Source of the DNA: Sphingobacterium humi
Lineage (GTDB): Bacteria > Bacteroidota > Bacteroidia > Sphingobacteriales > Sphingobacteriaceae
NCBI RefSeq assembly: GCF_009768885.1
Contig: NZ_WSQA01000003.1
Coordinates: 365,120 to 429,119 of the forward strand
Direction of reading: 5' to 3'
DNA: 64,000 bases
Part shown: positions 26,560 through 35,608 of the stretch, piece by piece
Position numbering within the stretch: position 1 is the stretch's first letter
Layout: every line of letters begins with the position of its first letter
The notes under the pieces: generated by a model
Seen by the model: only the letters and a program-made list of their open reading frames with translations
Databases searched by the model: none
Told to the model about the DNA's origin: nothing
Position numbers and translations under genes: made by a program

Positions 26560-28827
26560 ATGAAACATCAACTGCTAACTATGGTGATTGTACTGATGAG
26601 CATGCTGACTGCGCAGGCTCAAGTAACAGGTGATTGGAAAGGTAAATTAGAAGTCCAGGGCAATGCTTTGGATATGACTTTCCACATCACGAAAGATGGC
26701 GAGAACTACAAATCGACCCTAGATATCCCGGCTCAAGGAGCCAGCGGATTACCCATGACGGAAACCAAATTCGAGAACAACATCCTGACGATTTCTTTTG
26801 CGCAAGCAGGCTTTTCTTTTGCTGGCGAGTTGAAAGGCAGCGAGGTAATCGGGAAGTTCAAACAAGGCGGAATGGAATTCCCACTTACCCTATCCAAAGG
26901 GAAAGCGAGCAAGCCCGGCGATACGACCTTAGTATCGAGTAAAGCCGATCTGGAGAAATTAATAGCCTTCGATAAGGGAAATTACGCCTACAAGGTGGAA
27001 GATTACTTTGCGAAGCCCAACTCTTCTGCCTTCCAACTGTCGCCGAACGGCAAGTACATCTCTTATCGCGAAAAGGATGCCAATAACAAGCGTCATGTCA
27101 TGATTAAGGAAGTAGCTACCGGCAAGGTTGTACGTGCTATTGAGGAGAAGGATGAGTTAATCCGAGCGATGGGCTGGGTAAATGATGAACGCCTGGTGTA
27201 TATTATGGACCAAGGTGGCAATGAAAACTACCACCTTTATGCAGTAAATATCGATGGCAAGAACAATATCGACTTAACGCCTTTTGAAGATGTGCAAGCA
27301 AATATCCTGAACATGATGAAAGAAGTGAAAGATCATATCATCATTTCTATGAATAAGGATAATAAGCAAGTGTTTGAACCTTACAAGGTAAATATACATA
27401 CCGGGGAATTGGAAAAACTATTCACCAATACCGACCCGGCCAATGCCATTGTCGATTACGATTTCGATAAGGAAGGCAAGCTACGTGGCTATTCCAAAAT
27501 GCATAATGGAATCAATACGCAGTATTTCTATAAAGCCAATGGTAAATCGGATTTCGAGCTTTTCGGAACCGGTAAATGGGATGATACCTTCTCGATTCTA
27601 TCCTTTAACTATGCCTCCAAAAATCCCGATGAAGCTTATGTGCTTACCAACTTAGATTCGGATAAGGCGCGTATTATCCTCTACGATTTCGGGACAAAGA
27701 AAATATTAAAGGAAATCTATTCCAATGCAGAATACGATGCTACCATTCTAGGCATCTCACGCAAGCGCAATTGGGAGATTGACTATGTAGGCTTTGAAGG
27801 CGCACGCGTGGAGATAAAACCCGTAAGTGCTACCTTCAAAAAACTATATCAAAAGTTCAGTAAAGAATTCCCGGGCTACGAGTATTCCATTGTTGGGAAA
27901 ACCGACGAGGAAGATCAATACCTAGTGATGGTACAAAGCGATAAGCTATACGGACGCTATTATCACTTAGATGCCAAAAGCGGCAAGACCACCTTGTTAT
28001 ACGATTTAATGCCGCAATTGAAAGAAGGGGATATGGCAGAAATGCGCCCGATAACTTATAAATCCAGAGATGGCTTAACCATCCATGGTTATATCACCTT
28101 GCCGAAAGAAGCTTTAGCAGGCAAGAAAGTGCCCTTGATCGTGAATCCGCATGGCGGTCCGCAAGGTGTTCGGGATAGCTGGGGTTTTAATCCAGAAGCC
28201 CAACTCTTTGCTAGCCGTGGCTACGCCACTTTGCAAGTCAACTTCCGTGTATCCGGAGGCTATGGTAAGGAATTCCTTCGTGCCGGATTTAAACAGGTTG
28301 GCCGTAAAGCCATGGACGATGTGGAAGATGGTGTCCAATACGTAATTGATCAAGGCTGGGCCGATAAGGATAATATCGCGATCTATGGTGCTAGTCACGG
28401 TGGTTATGCCGTATTGCGCGGATTGACCAAAACTCCAGACCTCTATAAAGCCGGCGTAGACTATGTAGGCGTATCCAATATCTTCACCCTATTAAACTCC
28501 ATTCCAGAATACTGGAAGCCTTATAAAGAGATGTTATACCAAATTTGGTACAACCTAGAGGATACAGAAGAGGCGGCCATTGCTAAAGAAGTATCGCCAT
28601 TGTTCCATGTCGATAAAATCAAAGCGCCTTTATTTGTGGTGCAGGGAGCCAATGATCCACGAGTAAAAATTGCCGAAGCCGATCAAATCGTATCTGCATT
28701 ACGTGCGAAGGGCGTGGATGTGCCCTACATGGTTAAATACGATGAAGGCCATGGTTTCCATAAAGAAGAAAACCAGATTGAATTCTACAAAGCCATGCTG
28801 GGCTTCTTCCGTAAACATTTAAATTAA
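26560..28827 (+). CDS. Exported S9-family prolyl oligopeptidase-like peptidase
   Basis: 755 residues. A signal peptide (MVIVLMSMLTAQAQ) is followed by a lipocalin-like beta domain (about 25-115, VTGDWKGKLEVQG to GMEFPLTLSKG), a beta-propeller of the S9 type (about 140-480) and an alpha/beta hydrolase domain with nucleophile GASHGGYAV and the catalytic Asp/His in NDPRVK and DEGHGF. The PHGGP oxyanion motif is NPHGGPQGV. It probably trims peptides in the periplasm. The extra N-terminal beta domain is not part of a standard S9 enzyme. A symmetrical terminator lies 24 bases downstream. Confidence 0.9.
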   Translation: MKHQLLTMVIVLMSMLTAQAQVTGDWKGKLEVQGNALDMTFHITKDGENYKSTLDIPAQGASGLPMTETKFENNILTISFAQAGFSFAGELKGSEVIGKFKQGGMEFPLTLSKGKASKPGDTTLVSSKADLEKLIAFDKGNYAYKVEDYFAKPNSSAFQLSPNGKYISYREKDANNKRHVMIKEVATGKVVRAIEEKDELIRAMGWVNDERLVYIMDQGGNENYHLYAVNIDGKNNIDLTPFEDVQANILNMMKEVKDHIIISMNKDNKQVFEPYKVNIHTGELEKLFTNTDPANAIVDYDFDKEGKLRGYSKMHNGINTQYFYKANGKSDFELFGTGKWDDTFSILSFNYASKNPDEAYVLTNLDSDKARIILYDFGTKKILKEIYSNAEYDATILGISRKRNWEIDYVGFEGARVEIKPVSATFKKLYQKFSKEFPGYEYSIVGKTDEEDQYLVMVQSDKLYGRYYHLDAKSGKTTLLYDLMPQLKEGDMAEMRPITYKSRDGLTIHGYITLPKEALAGKKVPLIVNPHGGPQGVRDSWGFNPEAQLFASRGYATLQVNFRVSGGYGKEFLRAGFKQVGRKAMDDVEDGVQYVIDQGWADKDNIAIYGASHGGYAVLRGLTKTPDLYKAGVDYVGVSNIFTLLNSIPEYWKPYKEMLYQIWYNLEDTEEAAIAKEVSPLFHVDKIKAPLFVVQGANDPRVKIAEADQIVSALRAKGVDVPYMVKYDEGHGFHKEENQIEFYKAMLGFFRKHLN

Positions 28828-28848
28828 TTATTGTTAAATAGTTGTAAA

Positions 28849-28877
28849 GCCCCTAAATTTAGGGGCTTTACTTTTTT
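28849..28877 (+). terminator. Terminator between the S9 peptidase and NAD(P)HX repair genes
   Basis: Perfect palindrome AAAGCCCCTAAATTTAGGGG extended by CTTT and followed by a T-rich stretch. Confidence 0.88.
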
Positions 28878-28888
28878 GTACCTACGTT

Positions 28889-30403
28889 ATGCATATCCTC
28901 AATCCGCAACAATTACAAGAAGTCGATGTACTGACCATGCAACGCCAGCAGATCCGTTCTTGGGATTTGATGGAACGCGCCGCAAAAGCCGCCTTAAAAC
29001 AAATTATTGCCGATCATCCTGCCATGTTAGGAGAGCCGATTACTATACTATGTGGGAAGGGAAATAATGGAGGCGATGGGCTAGTTATGGCCCGCTTGCT
29101 GTTGGAAATGGGGCAAAAGCCTAGCGTATGGTTGCAACATGCATCCCAGTACTCGGTCGATAACCAAGAGAACCAAGGATTATTACCCATTGGCTACCTG
29201 AAAACCTTTCACCTGCACACGAACTTTGAATTCCCCAAGCAAGGCCTGCTGATCGATTGCTTATTCGGATACGGCTTAAGCAAAGCCCTCACATCCGATT
29301 GGCAGCCTATCATCGAGCAGATCAATGCCTTTGAGGGCAGGGTAGTGTCCATCGATATGCCTAGCGGATTAGCCTGCGAGGGCCATCTACCTGCCGGATC
29401 ACCCATCGTGGAAGCCGACTGCGTGTATACCTTTCAAATGCCCAAGCTGAACCTGGTATTGCCCGATTACGGCTATTATGCCAAGTCTTTTAAAATCATC
29501 TCCATCGATCTCGATGAGGCTGCCATCGCGGAAAGCAGCAGTAGCAGCTTCTACAGCGATGCCGATAGCATGGCCACACTCCGAAAGCCACGTTTAAAAT
29601 ACAGCCATAAAGGCACGTTTGGACATGCCTTATTATTAGGCGGAAGCTACGGGAAAATGGGCGCCATGGTATTGGCCAGCAAGGCCGCGATTCGGACAGG
29701 CTGCGGTCTGTTAACAGCCGCCGTGCCGATAGCAGGAGTATCCATTCTGCAATGCACGGTTCCTGAAGCCATGGTACTCGCAGATACGAACGAACAAGCT
29801 TTGCAGGATTTCAACTTTCCAACTGCTTATTCCGCGATAGGGATAGGCGTAGGCATGGGAACCAGCGTGGAAAGCCAACAAGGATTTTCCATCTTCCTGC
29901 GGTCTTTACCTGCCGAAAGCAAATTAGTGCTGGATGCCGATGCCTTAAACTGTTTGGCCAAACACTCACAATTACTCGCGCATTTGCCCAAGGAAAGTAT
30001 TTTAAGTCCACATCCAAAGGAGTTAAGCCGCCTATTAGGCACCTGGCAGCATGATTACGATAAAATAACCAAGGCCAAAGCTTTCTGCCAGCAATATGAG
30101 GTGTATCTCTTAATTAAGGGTGCTAATAGCCTTTTGGTCTGCCCGGATGGCGAATTGCACTTCAATGCTACCGGAAACCCCGGCATGGCCACAGGCGGCG
30201 CTGGAGATGTGCTTACCGGCATCTTAACCAGTCTGCGCGCCCAAGGATATCCCGCAAAGGAGGCGGCCCTGTTAGGCATGTACATCCACGGGCTGGCGGC
30301 CGATCTAGCGGTTGAAGAGTTAGGCGAAGAAAGCCTCATCGCCAGTGATATCAGCAATTATATAGGGAAGGCCTTTATGCGTTTGACCCAAGGCGGGTTT
30401 TAA
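28889..30403 (+). CDS. Bifunctional NAD(P)HX epimerase/dehydratase
   Basis: 504 residues. The N-terminal YjeF_N epimerase half (about 1-215) contains CGKGNNGGDGLVMARLL and DCLFGYGLSK; the C-terminal ribokinase-like dehydratase half (about 225-500) contains HKGTFGHALLLGGSYGKMGA, SPHPKELSRLL and GNPGMATGGAGDVLTGI with the catalytic Asp. It repairs hydrated NADH and NADPH in the cytoplasm. This matches the fused NnrE-NnrD layout of most bacteria. Its last 4 bases overlap the end of the oppositely oriented rnhA gene. Confidence 0.93.
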   Translation: MHILNPQQLQEVDVLTMQRQQIRSWDLMERAAKAALKQIIADHPAMLGEPITILCGKGNNGGDGLVMARLLLEMGQKPSVWLQHASQYSVDNQENQGLLPIGYLKTFHLHTNFEFPKQGLLIDCLFGYGLSKALTSDWQPIIEQINAFEGRVVSIDMPSGLACEGHLPAGSPIVEADCVYTFQMPKLNLVLPDYGYYAKSFKIISIDLDEAAIAESSSSSFYSDADSMATLRKPRLKYSHKGTFGHALLLGGSYGKMGAMVLASKAAIRTGCGLLTAAVPIAGVSILQCTVPEAMVLADTNEQALQDFNFPTAYSAIGIGVGMGTSVESQQGFSIFLRSLPAESKLVLDADALNCLAKHSQLLAHLPKESILSPHPKELSRLLGTWQHDYDKITKAKAFCQQYEVYLLIKGANSLLVCPDGELHFNATGNPGMATGGAGDVLTGILTSLRAQGYPAKEAALLGMYIHGLAADLAVEELGEESLIASDISNYIGKAFMRLTQGGF

Positions 30404-30906
30404 ATATCCATGCCCTTTTGTTCTTCCACCTCAAAAACGCTGTCAATTTTCCAGCAGCTTTTGTCTTTGGAAGCTTTTACGGCCAGCTGATCGCAACGTT
30501 CGTTCAGGGGGTGCCCCGCATGTCCTTTTACCCATACCAGTTTCACGCGGTGCAATTTGTAAAGCTGCATCAAACGCATCCATAGGTCTTTGTTCTTTTT
30601 GCCTTGAAAGCCTTTTTGAATCCAGCCATATACCCACTTTTTATCAATGGCATCGATGACATATTTGGAGTCGGAGAAGATCGTGACTTGCTGATTGAGG
30701 TTCTTTAGCGCTTCCAGGCCTACAATCACCGCCAATAATTCCATGCGGTTATTGGTTGTTTTGCGGAAGCCTCCCGAGAATTCTTTTTCGATTAATTTCC
30801 CTTGAAATTCGGGGTTGCTCCCTTGGTATATGGTTCTTAAAATTGTTCCATACCCGCCAGGTCCCGGGTTTCCACTTGATGCGCCGTCCGTATAAAGTTC
30901 AATCAT
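30400..30906 (-). CDS. rnhA: Ribonuclease HI
   Basis: 168 residues. The four acidic active-site positions are visible: Asp in LYTDGASSGNPGPGGYG, Glu in TTNNRMELLAVI, Asp in IFSDSKYVIDAI and Asp in NERCDQLA; KWVYGWIQKGF is the handle region. It cuts the RNA strand of RNA-DNA hybrids. A C-terminal tail of about 20 residues extends beyond the E. coli enzyme. It overlaps the preceding gene tail to tail. Confidence 0.96.
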   Translation of the reverse strand: MIELYTDGASSGNPGPGGYGTILRTIYQGSNPEFQGKLIEKEFSGGFRKTTNNRMELLAVIVGLEALKNLNQQVTIFSDSKYVIDAIDKKWVYGWIQKGFQGKKNKDLWMRLMQLYKLHRVKLVWVKGHAGHPLNERCDQLAVKASKDKSCWKIDSVFEVEEQKGMDI

Positions 30907-30921
30907 ATGGGCAAAATTAAA

Positions 30922-31467
30922 CTAATTTCCCGAATTTGAAGCAGGTTGCTCGGCTAAGTATTTTTCCAGCAAATAATGTTTTAAGGCCGAGGTCAAGATA
31001 ACGATCAGTAAGCCAATGAAACAACCCAAACCTGTAGAGAGGGCTCTATAAATAGGCGTATAGGCTATTTGGGTGTGGTGAGGCTCAATCATAATAATCA
31101 ATAAAGCCACAATGGCCACACGCGCCATGTTCATGATGTTAAAAAGCCTACAGGTTATAATGGTCAACACAATACCGAAAACTATTGAATAAACCGACTG
31201 GGGGAGCAGCCATACGCAAATCATGGCCACACTGGAACCGATAAAGTTAGATTTGAATCGTTCGATGGATAATCGTTTGGAATCTTTTTCTTCCGGCGAG
31301 ATCACCAGGATAATGGAAAGTAAGGCCCAGAACAGCTCGAGTTCCTTAAATCGGTTGTACAAGAGGAAACCGATCAAAAACCCTAAAAGGCATCGAAATA
31401 TATAAATGGGCAAAGCAGATGAAAGAACTTTGCGGATAAAGGGCTTGCTCACAGGGAATACTTTCAT
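30922..31467 (-). CDS. FUSC-like membrane protein
   Basis: About 181 residues with five or six hydrophobic segments (for example IYIFRCLLGFLIGFLLY, LFWALLSIILVISPEE, VAMICVWLLPQSVYSIVFG), resembling the membrane half of FUSC/aromatic acid exporter proteins but without the large soluble domains. Function unknown. I start at ATG 31467, six bases after a -7 box (31480-31473); longer in-frame starts lie upstream of that promoter. It lies between rnhA and lon, 72 bases from the lon stop. Confidence 0.72.
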   Translation of the reverse strand: MKVFPVSKPFIRKVLSSALPIYIFRCLLGFLIGFLLYNRFKELELFWALLSIILVISPEEKDSKRLSIERFKSNFIGSSVAMICVWLLPQSVYSIVFGIVLTIITCRLFNIMNMARVAIVALLIIMIEPHHTQIAYTPIYRALSTGLGCFIGLLIVILTSALKHYLLEKYLAEQPASNSGN

Positions 31468-31472
31468 TGGCG

Positions 31473-31480
31473 CAAAAATA
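31473..31480 (-). promoter_or_regulatory. -7 box directly before the FUSC-like gene; leaderless start expected
   Basis: TATTTTTG on the minus strand with five bases before ATG 31467. Confidence 0.55.
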
Positions 31481-31501
31481 AGGCTTTCCACAGACATAAA
31501 A

Positions 31502-31529
31502 AAAGCCTTTCGGTAATCCGAAAGGCTTT
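31502..31529 (-). terminator. Terminator of lon
   Basis: Perfect 12-bp stem AAAGCCTTTCGG / CCGAAAGGCTTT with a 4-base loop; on the minus strand it is followed by a run of seven T, 10 bases after the lon stop codon. Confidence 0.93.
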
Positions 31530-31538
31530 CTCAAAAGG

Positions 31539-34013
31539 CTAAAATCCTATCTTTACATCGGCCCGTAAGAGAGTCTTTGCATTCTTCACCTTCGAATCCA
31601 AGAGGGCTAATTTAATCACCTCCTTCATGTCGGTTACATAGTGGAAATTTAAATCCTTAATATAATCTTCTTTAATTTCTAATATATCCTTCTGGTTGGC
31701 TTTACAAAGAATAATATCTTTAATATTCGCGCGCTTAGCTGCCAATATTTTCTCTTTGATACCACCCACCGGAAGCACCTTGCCACGTAGGGTAATTTCA
31801 CCGGTCATCGCCAGCTTTTCTCTCACCTTGCGTTGGGTAAATAAGGAAGCTAAAGCCGTAAGCATGGTGATTCCTGCAGAAGGGCCATCTTTCGGTGTAG
31901 CACCAGCCGGCACGTGAATATTTACATCCCACTGATCGAAGATGCGGTAATCGATATTGAAATCTTCGGCATGCGAGCGTAGGTAAGCCATGGCAATGGC
32001 TGCCGACTCTTTCATCACTTCACCCAAGTTACCGGTCAGGCTTAATTTCCCTTTACCCGGGCTTAAGCTCGACTCAATAAACAAGATATCGCCACCCACT
32101 GAGGTCCAGGCCAATCCGGTTACTACGCCGGCAATTTCGTTGTTCTCATACAAGTCCTTATCGAAAATTGGCGCGCCCAGTATTTCCTCAATCGTTGCCG
32201 CATTCAGGTTGCTGTCGTAGGCTTTCTCCATCACGATGCGTGTTGCCACACCCCGTACCACAGAACCTATTTTCTTTTCTAAACCACGTACGCCGGATTC
32301 ACGCGTATATTCCTCGATAATCTTTTCGATCATCTTCGGTTTTAAGCTGATATCTTTTGCCGGTACGCCGTGCATTTCACGTTGCTTTGGCAATAAGTGT
32401 TTCTTCGCAATTTCAATCTTCTCTTCAATGGTATAGCCGTTCACCTCAATAATCTCCATCCGGTCTAATAAAGCCGGCTGAATACCGCTTAAGGAGTTTG
32501 CTGTCGCAATGAACATCACCTTCGAAAGGTCGTACTCCATTTCTACATAATGATCGTAGAAGTGGGTGTTTTGTTCCGGATCCAAAACCTCCAATAAGGC
32601 CGAAGAAGGATCGCCTTTAAAATCAGAACCAATCTTATCGATTTCATCCAATACGAACACCGGATTCGAGGCGCCTGCTTTTTTCAACGACTGGATAATA
32701 CGGCCCGGCATCGCACCGATGTAAGTTTTACGGTGACCACGGATTTCCGCTTCGTCCCGAATACCGCCCAAGGCCATCCGTGTATACTTGCGTCCTAAAG
32801 CCCGAGCGATCGATTTCCCCAAGGAAGTTTTACCAACTCCCGGAGGCCCTACCAAACAGAGGATTGGCGCTTTCATATCGTTCTTAAGCTTCAATACCGC
32901 CAAGTATTCTATAATCCGTTGTTTCACCTTTTCCAAGCCATAATGATCTTTGTCCAATACCTTCTCGGCACGCTTCAAATCAAAATTGTCTTTGGTATAT
33001 TCACCCCACGGTAAATCCAATAACAGCTCCAGGTAATTCAGTTGTACGGAATAATCTGCCGCTGCCGGATTGATACGGGCTAATTTTTCAGTTTCTTTAT
33101 TAAAGTGCTTGCTTACATCTTCAGGCCATTTCTTCGACTTAGCCCGTTTTTTAAGCTCTTCCAATTCCAGGTCGGGGGTGCTGCCCCCCAATTCTTCCTG
33201 AATGGTTTTCAGCTGTTGGCTTAAGAAGTAATCGCGCTGTTGCTTATCTAAATCGACACGAACCTTATTCTGGATCTGGTTTTTCAGCTCCAACATTTGA
33301 ATTTCTGTCGTTAGGTATTCCAACAATTGTTTTGCACGCTTCACAAAATCGCGGTTTTCCAACAGGTCTTGTTTATCTTCCAATTCCAGGGAAAGATTCG
33401 AGGCGATAAAATTCACCAGGAAAGTCGGGCTTTCAATGTTCTTGATCGCAATACCGGCTTCACTTGGTAAGTTCGGCGATAGCTGAATAATCTGTAAGGC
33501 CAATTCCTTCACCGAAGAAATCAAGGCTTTAAATTCCTTGCTGTTTGTTTTCGGCTTGTCTTCCGGGTATTTCTCTACCGTTGCGGTCATATAAGGCTCG
33601 CTTTGCAGCATTTCTTTTAGCTTAAAGCGTTGTTTTCCTTGAATAATCACCGTGGTATTCCCGTCGGGCATTTGCAAAACTTTGATGATATGGGCCACCG
33701 TACCTACTTTATGCAATTGCTCGAAGGTAGGGTCTTCCACGGTCATATCTTTTTGGGATACCACACCAATGGTACGGTCTCCTTTATAGGCGTCTTTTAC
33801 TAATTTTATAGATTTATCTCGACCTACCGTAATGGGAATCACCACCCCTGGAAAAAGTACCGTATTGCGTAAGGGTAGGATAGGAAGGATCTCCGGAATT
33901 TCCGCATCACGCATCTCATCCTCGTCTTGTTGGCTCAATAGGGGGAAGAATTCCGTTTCCTCGTTTATGATAGGTAAAGTTTGGTCAAAATTGAAGGCGT
34001 TAAATTTGCTCAT
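31539..34013 (-). CDS. lon: ATP-dependent protease Lon
   Basis: 824 residues. N-terminal substrate-binding domain ([17 protein letters not shown]), AAA+ module with Walker A ([13 protein letters not shown]) and Walker B ([11 protein letters not shown]), and the Ser-Lys protease domain with [14 protein letters not shown] and [13 protein letters not shown]. Lon degrades misfolded and regulatory proteins in the cytoplasm. A real Shine-Dalgarno (AAAGGAG) sits just before ATG 34013. The promoter box at 34205-34198 implies a leader of about 180 bases with two small hairpins near the start, which could be regulatory. Confidence 0.97.
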   Translation of the reverse strand: MSKFNAFNFDQTLPIINEETEFFPLLSQQDEDEMRDAEIPEILPILPLRNTVLFPGVVIPITVGRDKSIKLVKDAYKGDRTIGVVSQKDMTVEDPTFEQLHKVGTVAHIIKVLQMPDGNTTVIIQGKQRFKLKEMLQSEPYMTATVEKYPEDKPKTNSKEFKALISSVKELALQIIQLSPNLPSEAGIAIKNIESPTFLVNFIASNLSLELEDKQDLLENRDFVKRAKQLLEYLTTEIQMLELKNQIQNKVRVDLDKQQRDYFLSQQLKTIQEELGGSTPDLELEELKKRAKSKKWPEDVSKHFNKETEKLARINPAAADYSVQLNYLELLLDLPWGEYTKDNFDLKRAEKVLDKDHYGLEKVKQRIIEYLAVLKLKNDMKAPILCLVGPPGVGKTSLGKSIARALGRKYTRMALGGIRDEAEIRGHRKTYIGAMPGRIIQSLKKAGASNPVFVLDEIDKIGSDFKGDPSSALLEVLDPEQNTHFYDHYVEMEYDLSKVMFIATANSLSGIQPALLDRMEIIEVNGYTIEEKIEIAKKHLLPKQREMHGVPAKDISLKPKMIEKIIEEYTRESGVRGLEKKIGSVVRGVATRIVMEKAYDSNLNAATIEEILGAPIFDKDLYENNEIAGVVTGLAWTSVGGDILFIESSLSPGKGKLSLTGNLGEVMKESAAIAMAYLRSHAEDFNIDYRIFDQWDVNIHVPAGATPKDGPSAGITMLTALASLFTQRKVREKLAMTGEITLRGKVLPVGGIKEKILAAKRANIKDIILCKANQKDILEIKEDYIKDLNFHYVTDMKEVIKLALLDSKVKNAKTLLRADVKIGF

Positions 34014-34036
34014 AGTCTCCTTTATCGTTTAGCCGA

Positions 34037-34063
34037 CATCTTGTCAGATGATTTGGGCCAAAT
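34037..34063 (-). promoter_or_regulatory. Paired hairpins in the lon leader
   Basis: CATCT-GACA-AGATG and the perfect inverted repeat ATTTGG-C-CCAAAT lie back to back 24-50 bases before ATG 34013. Possible translation-control structure; not a known motif to me. Confidence 0.35.
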
Positions 34064-34197
34064 GTTGTTGTATTTGTTTGTACCCGTATAGTGCAAGCGC
34101 AATGCCAATATGAATTTTTGGTATTATTTATGCTTATGAAGAGGTAATCCTGTTAAAACGTCAGTGTTTAGGGTCTTGACGCCGACCGTAATAGGGG

Positions 34198-34205
34198 CAA
34201 AGGTA
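34198..34205 (-). promoter_or_regulatory. -7 box of lon
   Basis: TACCTTTG on the minus strand, exact TAnnTTTG match, about 185 bases before ATG 34013. The 314-base gap 34014-34327 holds this promoter and the lon leader, and no gene. Confidence 0.5.
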
Positions 34206-34327
34206 AGTCAATTATTTAGTGAAATGTGGAAATGTTTATAAATATTGATTGCGCCCTTAAACTATTTAACAGATTTTTACTCTATGCAGTAGGATACTGC
34301 AATTTATCGAACGAAAAACAATTGGAA

Positions 34328-34996
34328 ATGAATAGTTATAAAATGAATACACAAATGAAGTCTTTAAAAATCGGATTAGCGACAGTAGCATTAGCACTTT
34401 GTACAGTAGCTGTACAAGCGCAGGAAAAACAACATAGTGACCCGAATGTACGTGCAGGAGAGAAAGCACTATTGGATGGAGATTTTAAAACTGCTGCAAC
34501 GCAATTTGAAAAAGCACTTCCAACCTCTGGCTCCGATCCTGATGTCGTGTATTTATTGGGATATTCGCAGTTTCAAAACGGCGAATACAAAAAAGCAATC
34601 GCTTCTTTCAATAAAGTAATTAGCTTAGATGCCAAAAATGTGCATGCCTATTACTACAAAGCAAAAGCAAATAACAACATTGCGGTTGACCGTAAATTAA
34701 AATTGAAAGAAACAGATCGTGAAGCTTTATTAAAATCAGCCGTAGCTGACTATACCAAAGCTATCGCCATCAATGCTAACGATGCTAAATTATACCAAAA
34801 CCGCGCTATTGCTTACCGCGATTTAGGAATCTTAACAGGAACGTCTTCCTCTTCAAATTACAACAAAGCAACAGCAACGGATGCTTATAACAAAGCCGTA
34901 ACTGATTATGAGAAAGTATTAAGCTATGATGCTTCCCGTAAGGATATTCAAACGGAAGTGAAAAAAGCGAAAGTATACCGCGATAATTTGAAATAA
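34328..34996 (+). CDS. Exported tetratricopeptide-repeat protein
   Basis: About 222 residues. Signal peptide (MKSLKIGLATVALALCTVAV, cleavage after VQAQ), then at least four TPR-like helical pairs: GEKALLDGDFKTAATQFEKA, VYLLGYSQFQNGEYKKAIAS, AVADYTKAIAINANDAKLY and VTDYEKVLSYDAS. It is probably a periplasmic scaffold or adaptor; partner unknown. ATG 34328, 34343 or 34355 could start it; all keep the signal peptide. Confidence 0.85.
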   Translation: MNSYKMNTQMKSLKIGLATVALALCTVAVQAQEKQHSDPNVRAGEKALLDGDFKTAATQFEKALPTSGSDPDVVYLLGYSQFQNGEYKKAIASFNKVISLDAKNVHAYYYKAKANNNIAVDRKLKLKETDREALLKSAVADYTKAIAINANDAKLYQNRAIAYRDLGILTGTSSSSNYNKATATDAYNKAVTDYEKVLSYDASRKDIQTEVKKAKVYRDNLK

Positions 34997-35017
34997 CAAT
35001 TAGCGCATGAAAGATAA

Positions 35018-35060
35018 AAGCCCCCGGGAGATTGATTTCTTCACGGGGGCTTCTTTTTTT
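35018..35060. terminator. Terminator between the TPR gene and the HMA-AraC gene
   Basis: AAGCCCCCG pairs with CGGGGGCTT across a 17-base loop, then a T-rich run. Confidence 0.88.
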
Positions 35061-35061
35061 C

Positions 35062-35607
35062 CTATAGCGGATGCTTGCTTTCTATTATTTTCTTGTACTC
35101 ACTGGGCGAGTAGCCTGTTAGTTTCTTGAACTGCGTGCTGAGGTGCGCCGTACTGCTATATTGCAGCTTGTAGGCAATCTCGCTAAGCGATAAATCGTAA
35201 TGTAGCAGTTCCTTCACCTTTTCCACCCGTAAATGGATGAGGTATTTTTCTATGGGCTCGCCTTGAACTTCCGAAAACATATTGCTGAGGTAGGCATAAT
35301 CCAGGTTGAACCGATCCATCAAAAATTGTGAGGTTTTCAAGGGATTTTCTTCCTCCCGGCTCAGCAAGTCCATTAAAGCCAGTTTAATGTCTTCCACGAG
35401 TTGCGTCTTGCGGTCTATCAAAATCTCGAAACCAATATCCTGCAATTCTTGGTCTAAAGCCTTTGTTTGCTGTTCATCCAGTTCTGCCTGCGTTTCCAAT
35501 AAGCCGATGCTTACTTGCTGATAGGCAATATCCAGCCGTTGCAGAATCTGCTCAACAGCCATCACACAACGTGGGCATACCATATTTTTTATGCGGATAC
35601 TGGCCAT
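35062..35607 (-). CDS. HMA-like domain fused to an AraC-type DNA-binding domain
   Basis: 181 residues. Residues 1-62 resemble a heavy-metal-associated domain with a Cys pair in NMVCPRC and a closing LQDIGFEIL strand. Residues 75-178 are a complete AraC-family double helix-turn-helix (HLRVEKVKELLHYDLSLSEI, then YSSTAHLSTQFKKLTGYSP). The usual cupin-like sensing domain of AraC proteins is absent, so the Cys pair may be the sensor, plausibly for copper or another soft metal; this is inference. It starts 1 base after the stop of the M3 peptidase gene and shares its transcript. copA at 5645 is a candidate target. Confidence 0.85.
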   Translation of the reverse strand: MASIRIKNMVCPRCVMAVEQILQRLDIAYQQVSIGLLETQAELDEQQTKALDQELQDIGFEILIDRKTQLVEDIKLALMDLLSREEENPLKTSQFLMDRFNLDYAYLSNMFSEVQGEPIEKYLIHLRVEKVKELLHYDLSLSEIAYKLQYSSTAHLSTQFKKLTGYSPSEYKKIIESKHPL

Positions 35608-35608
35608 A

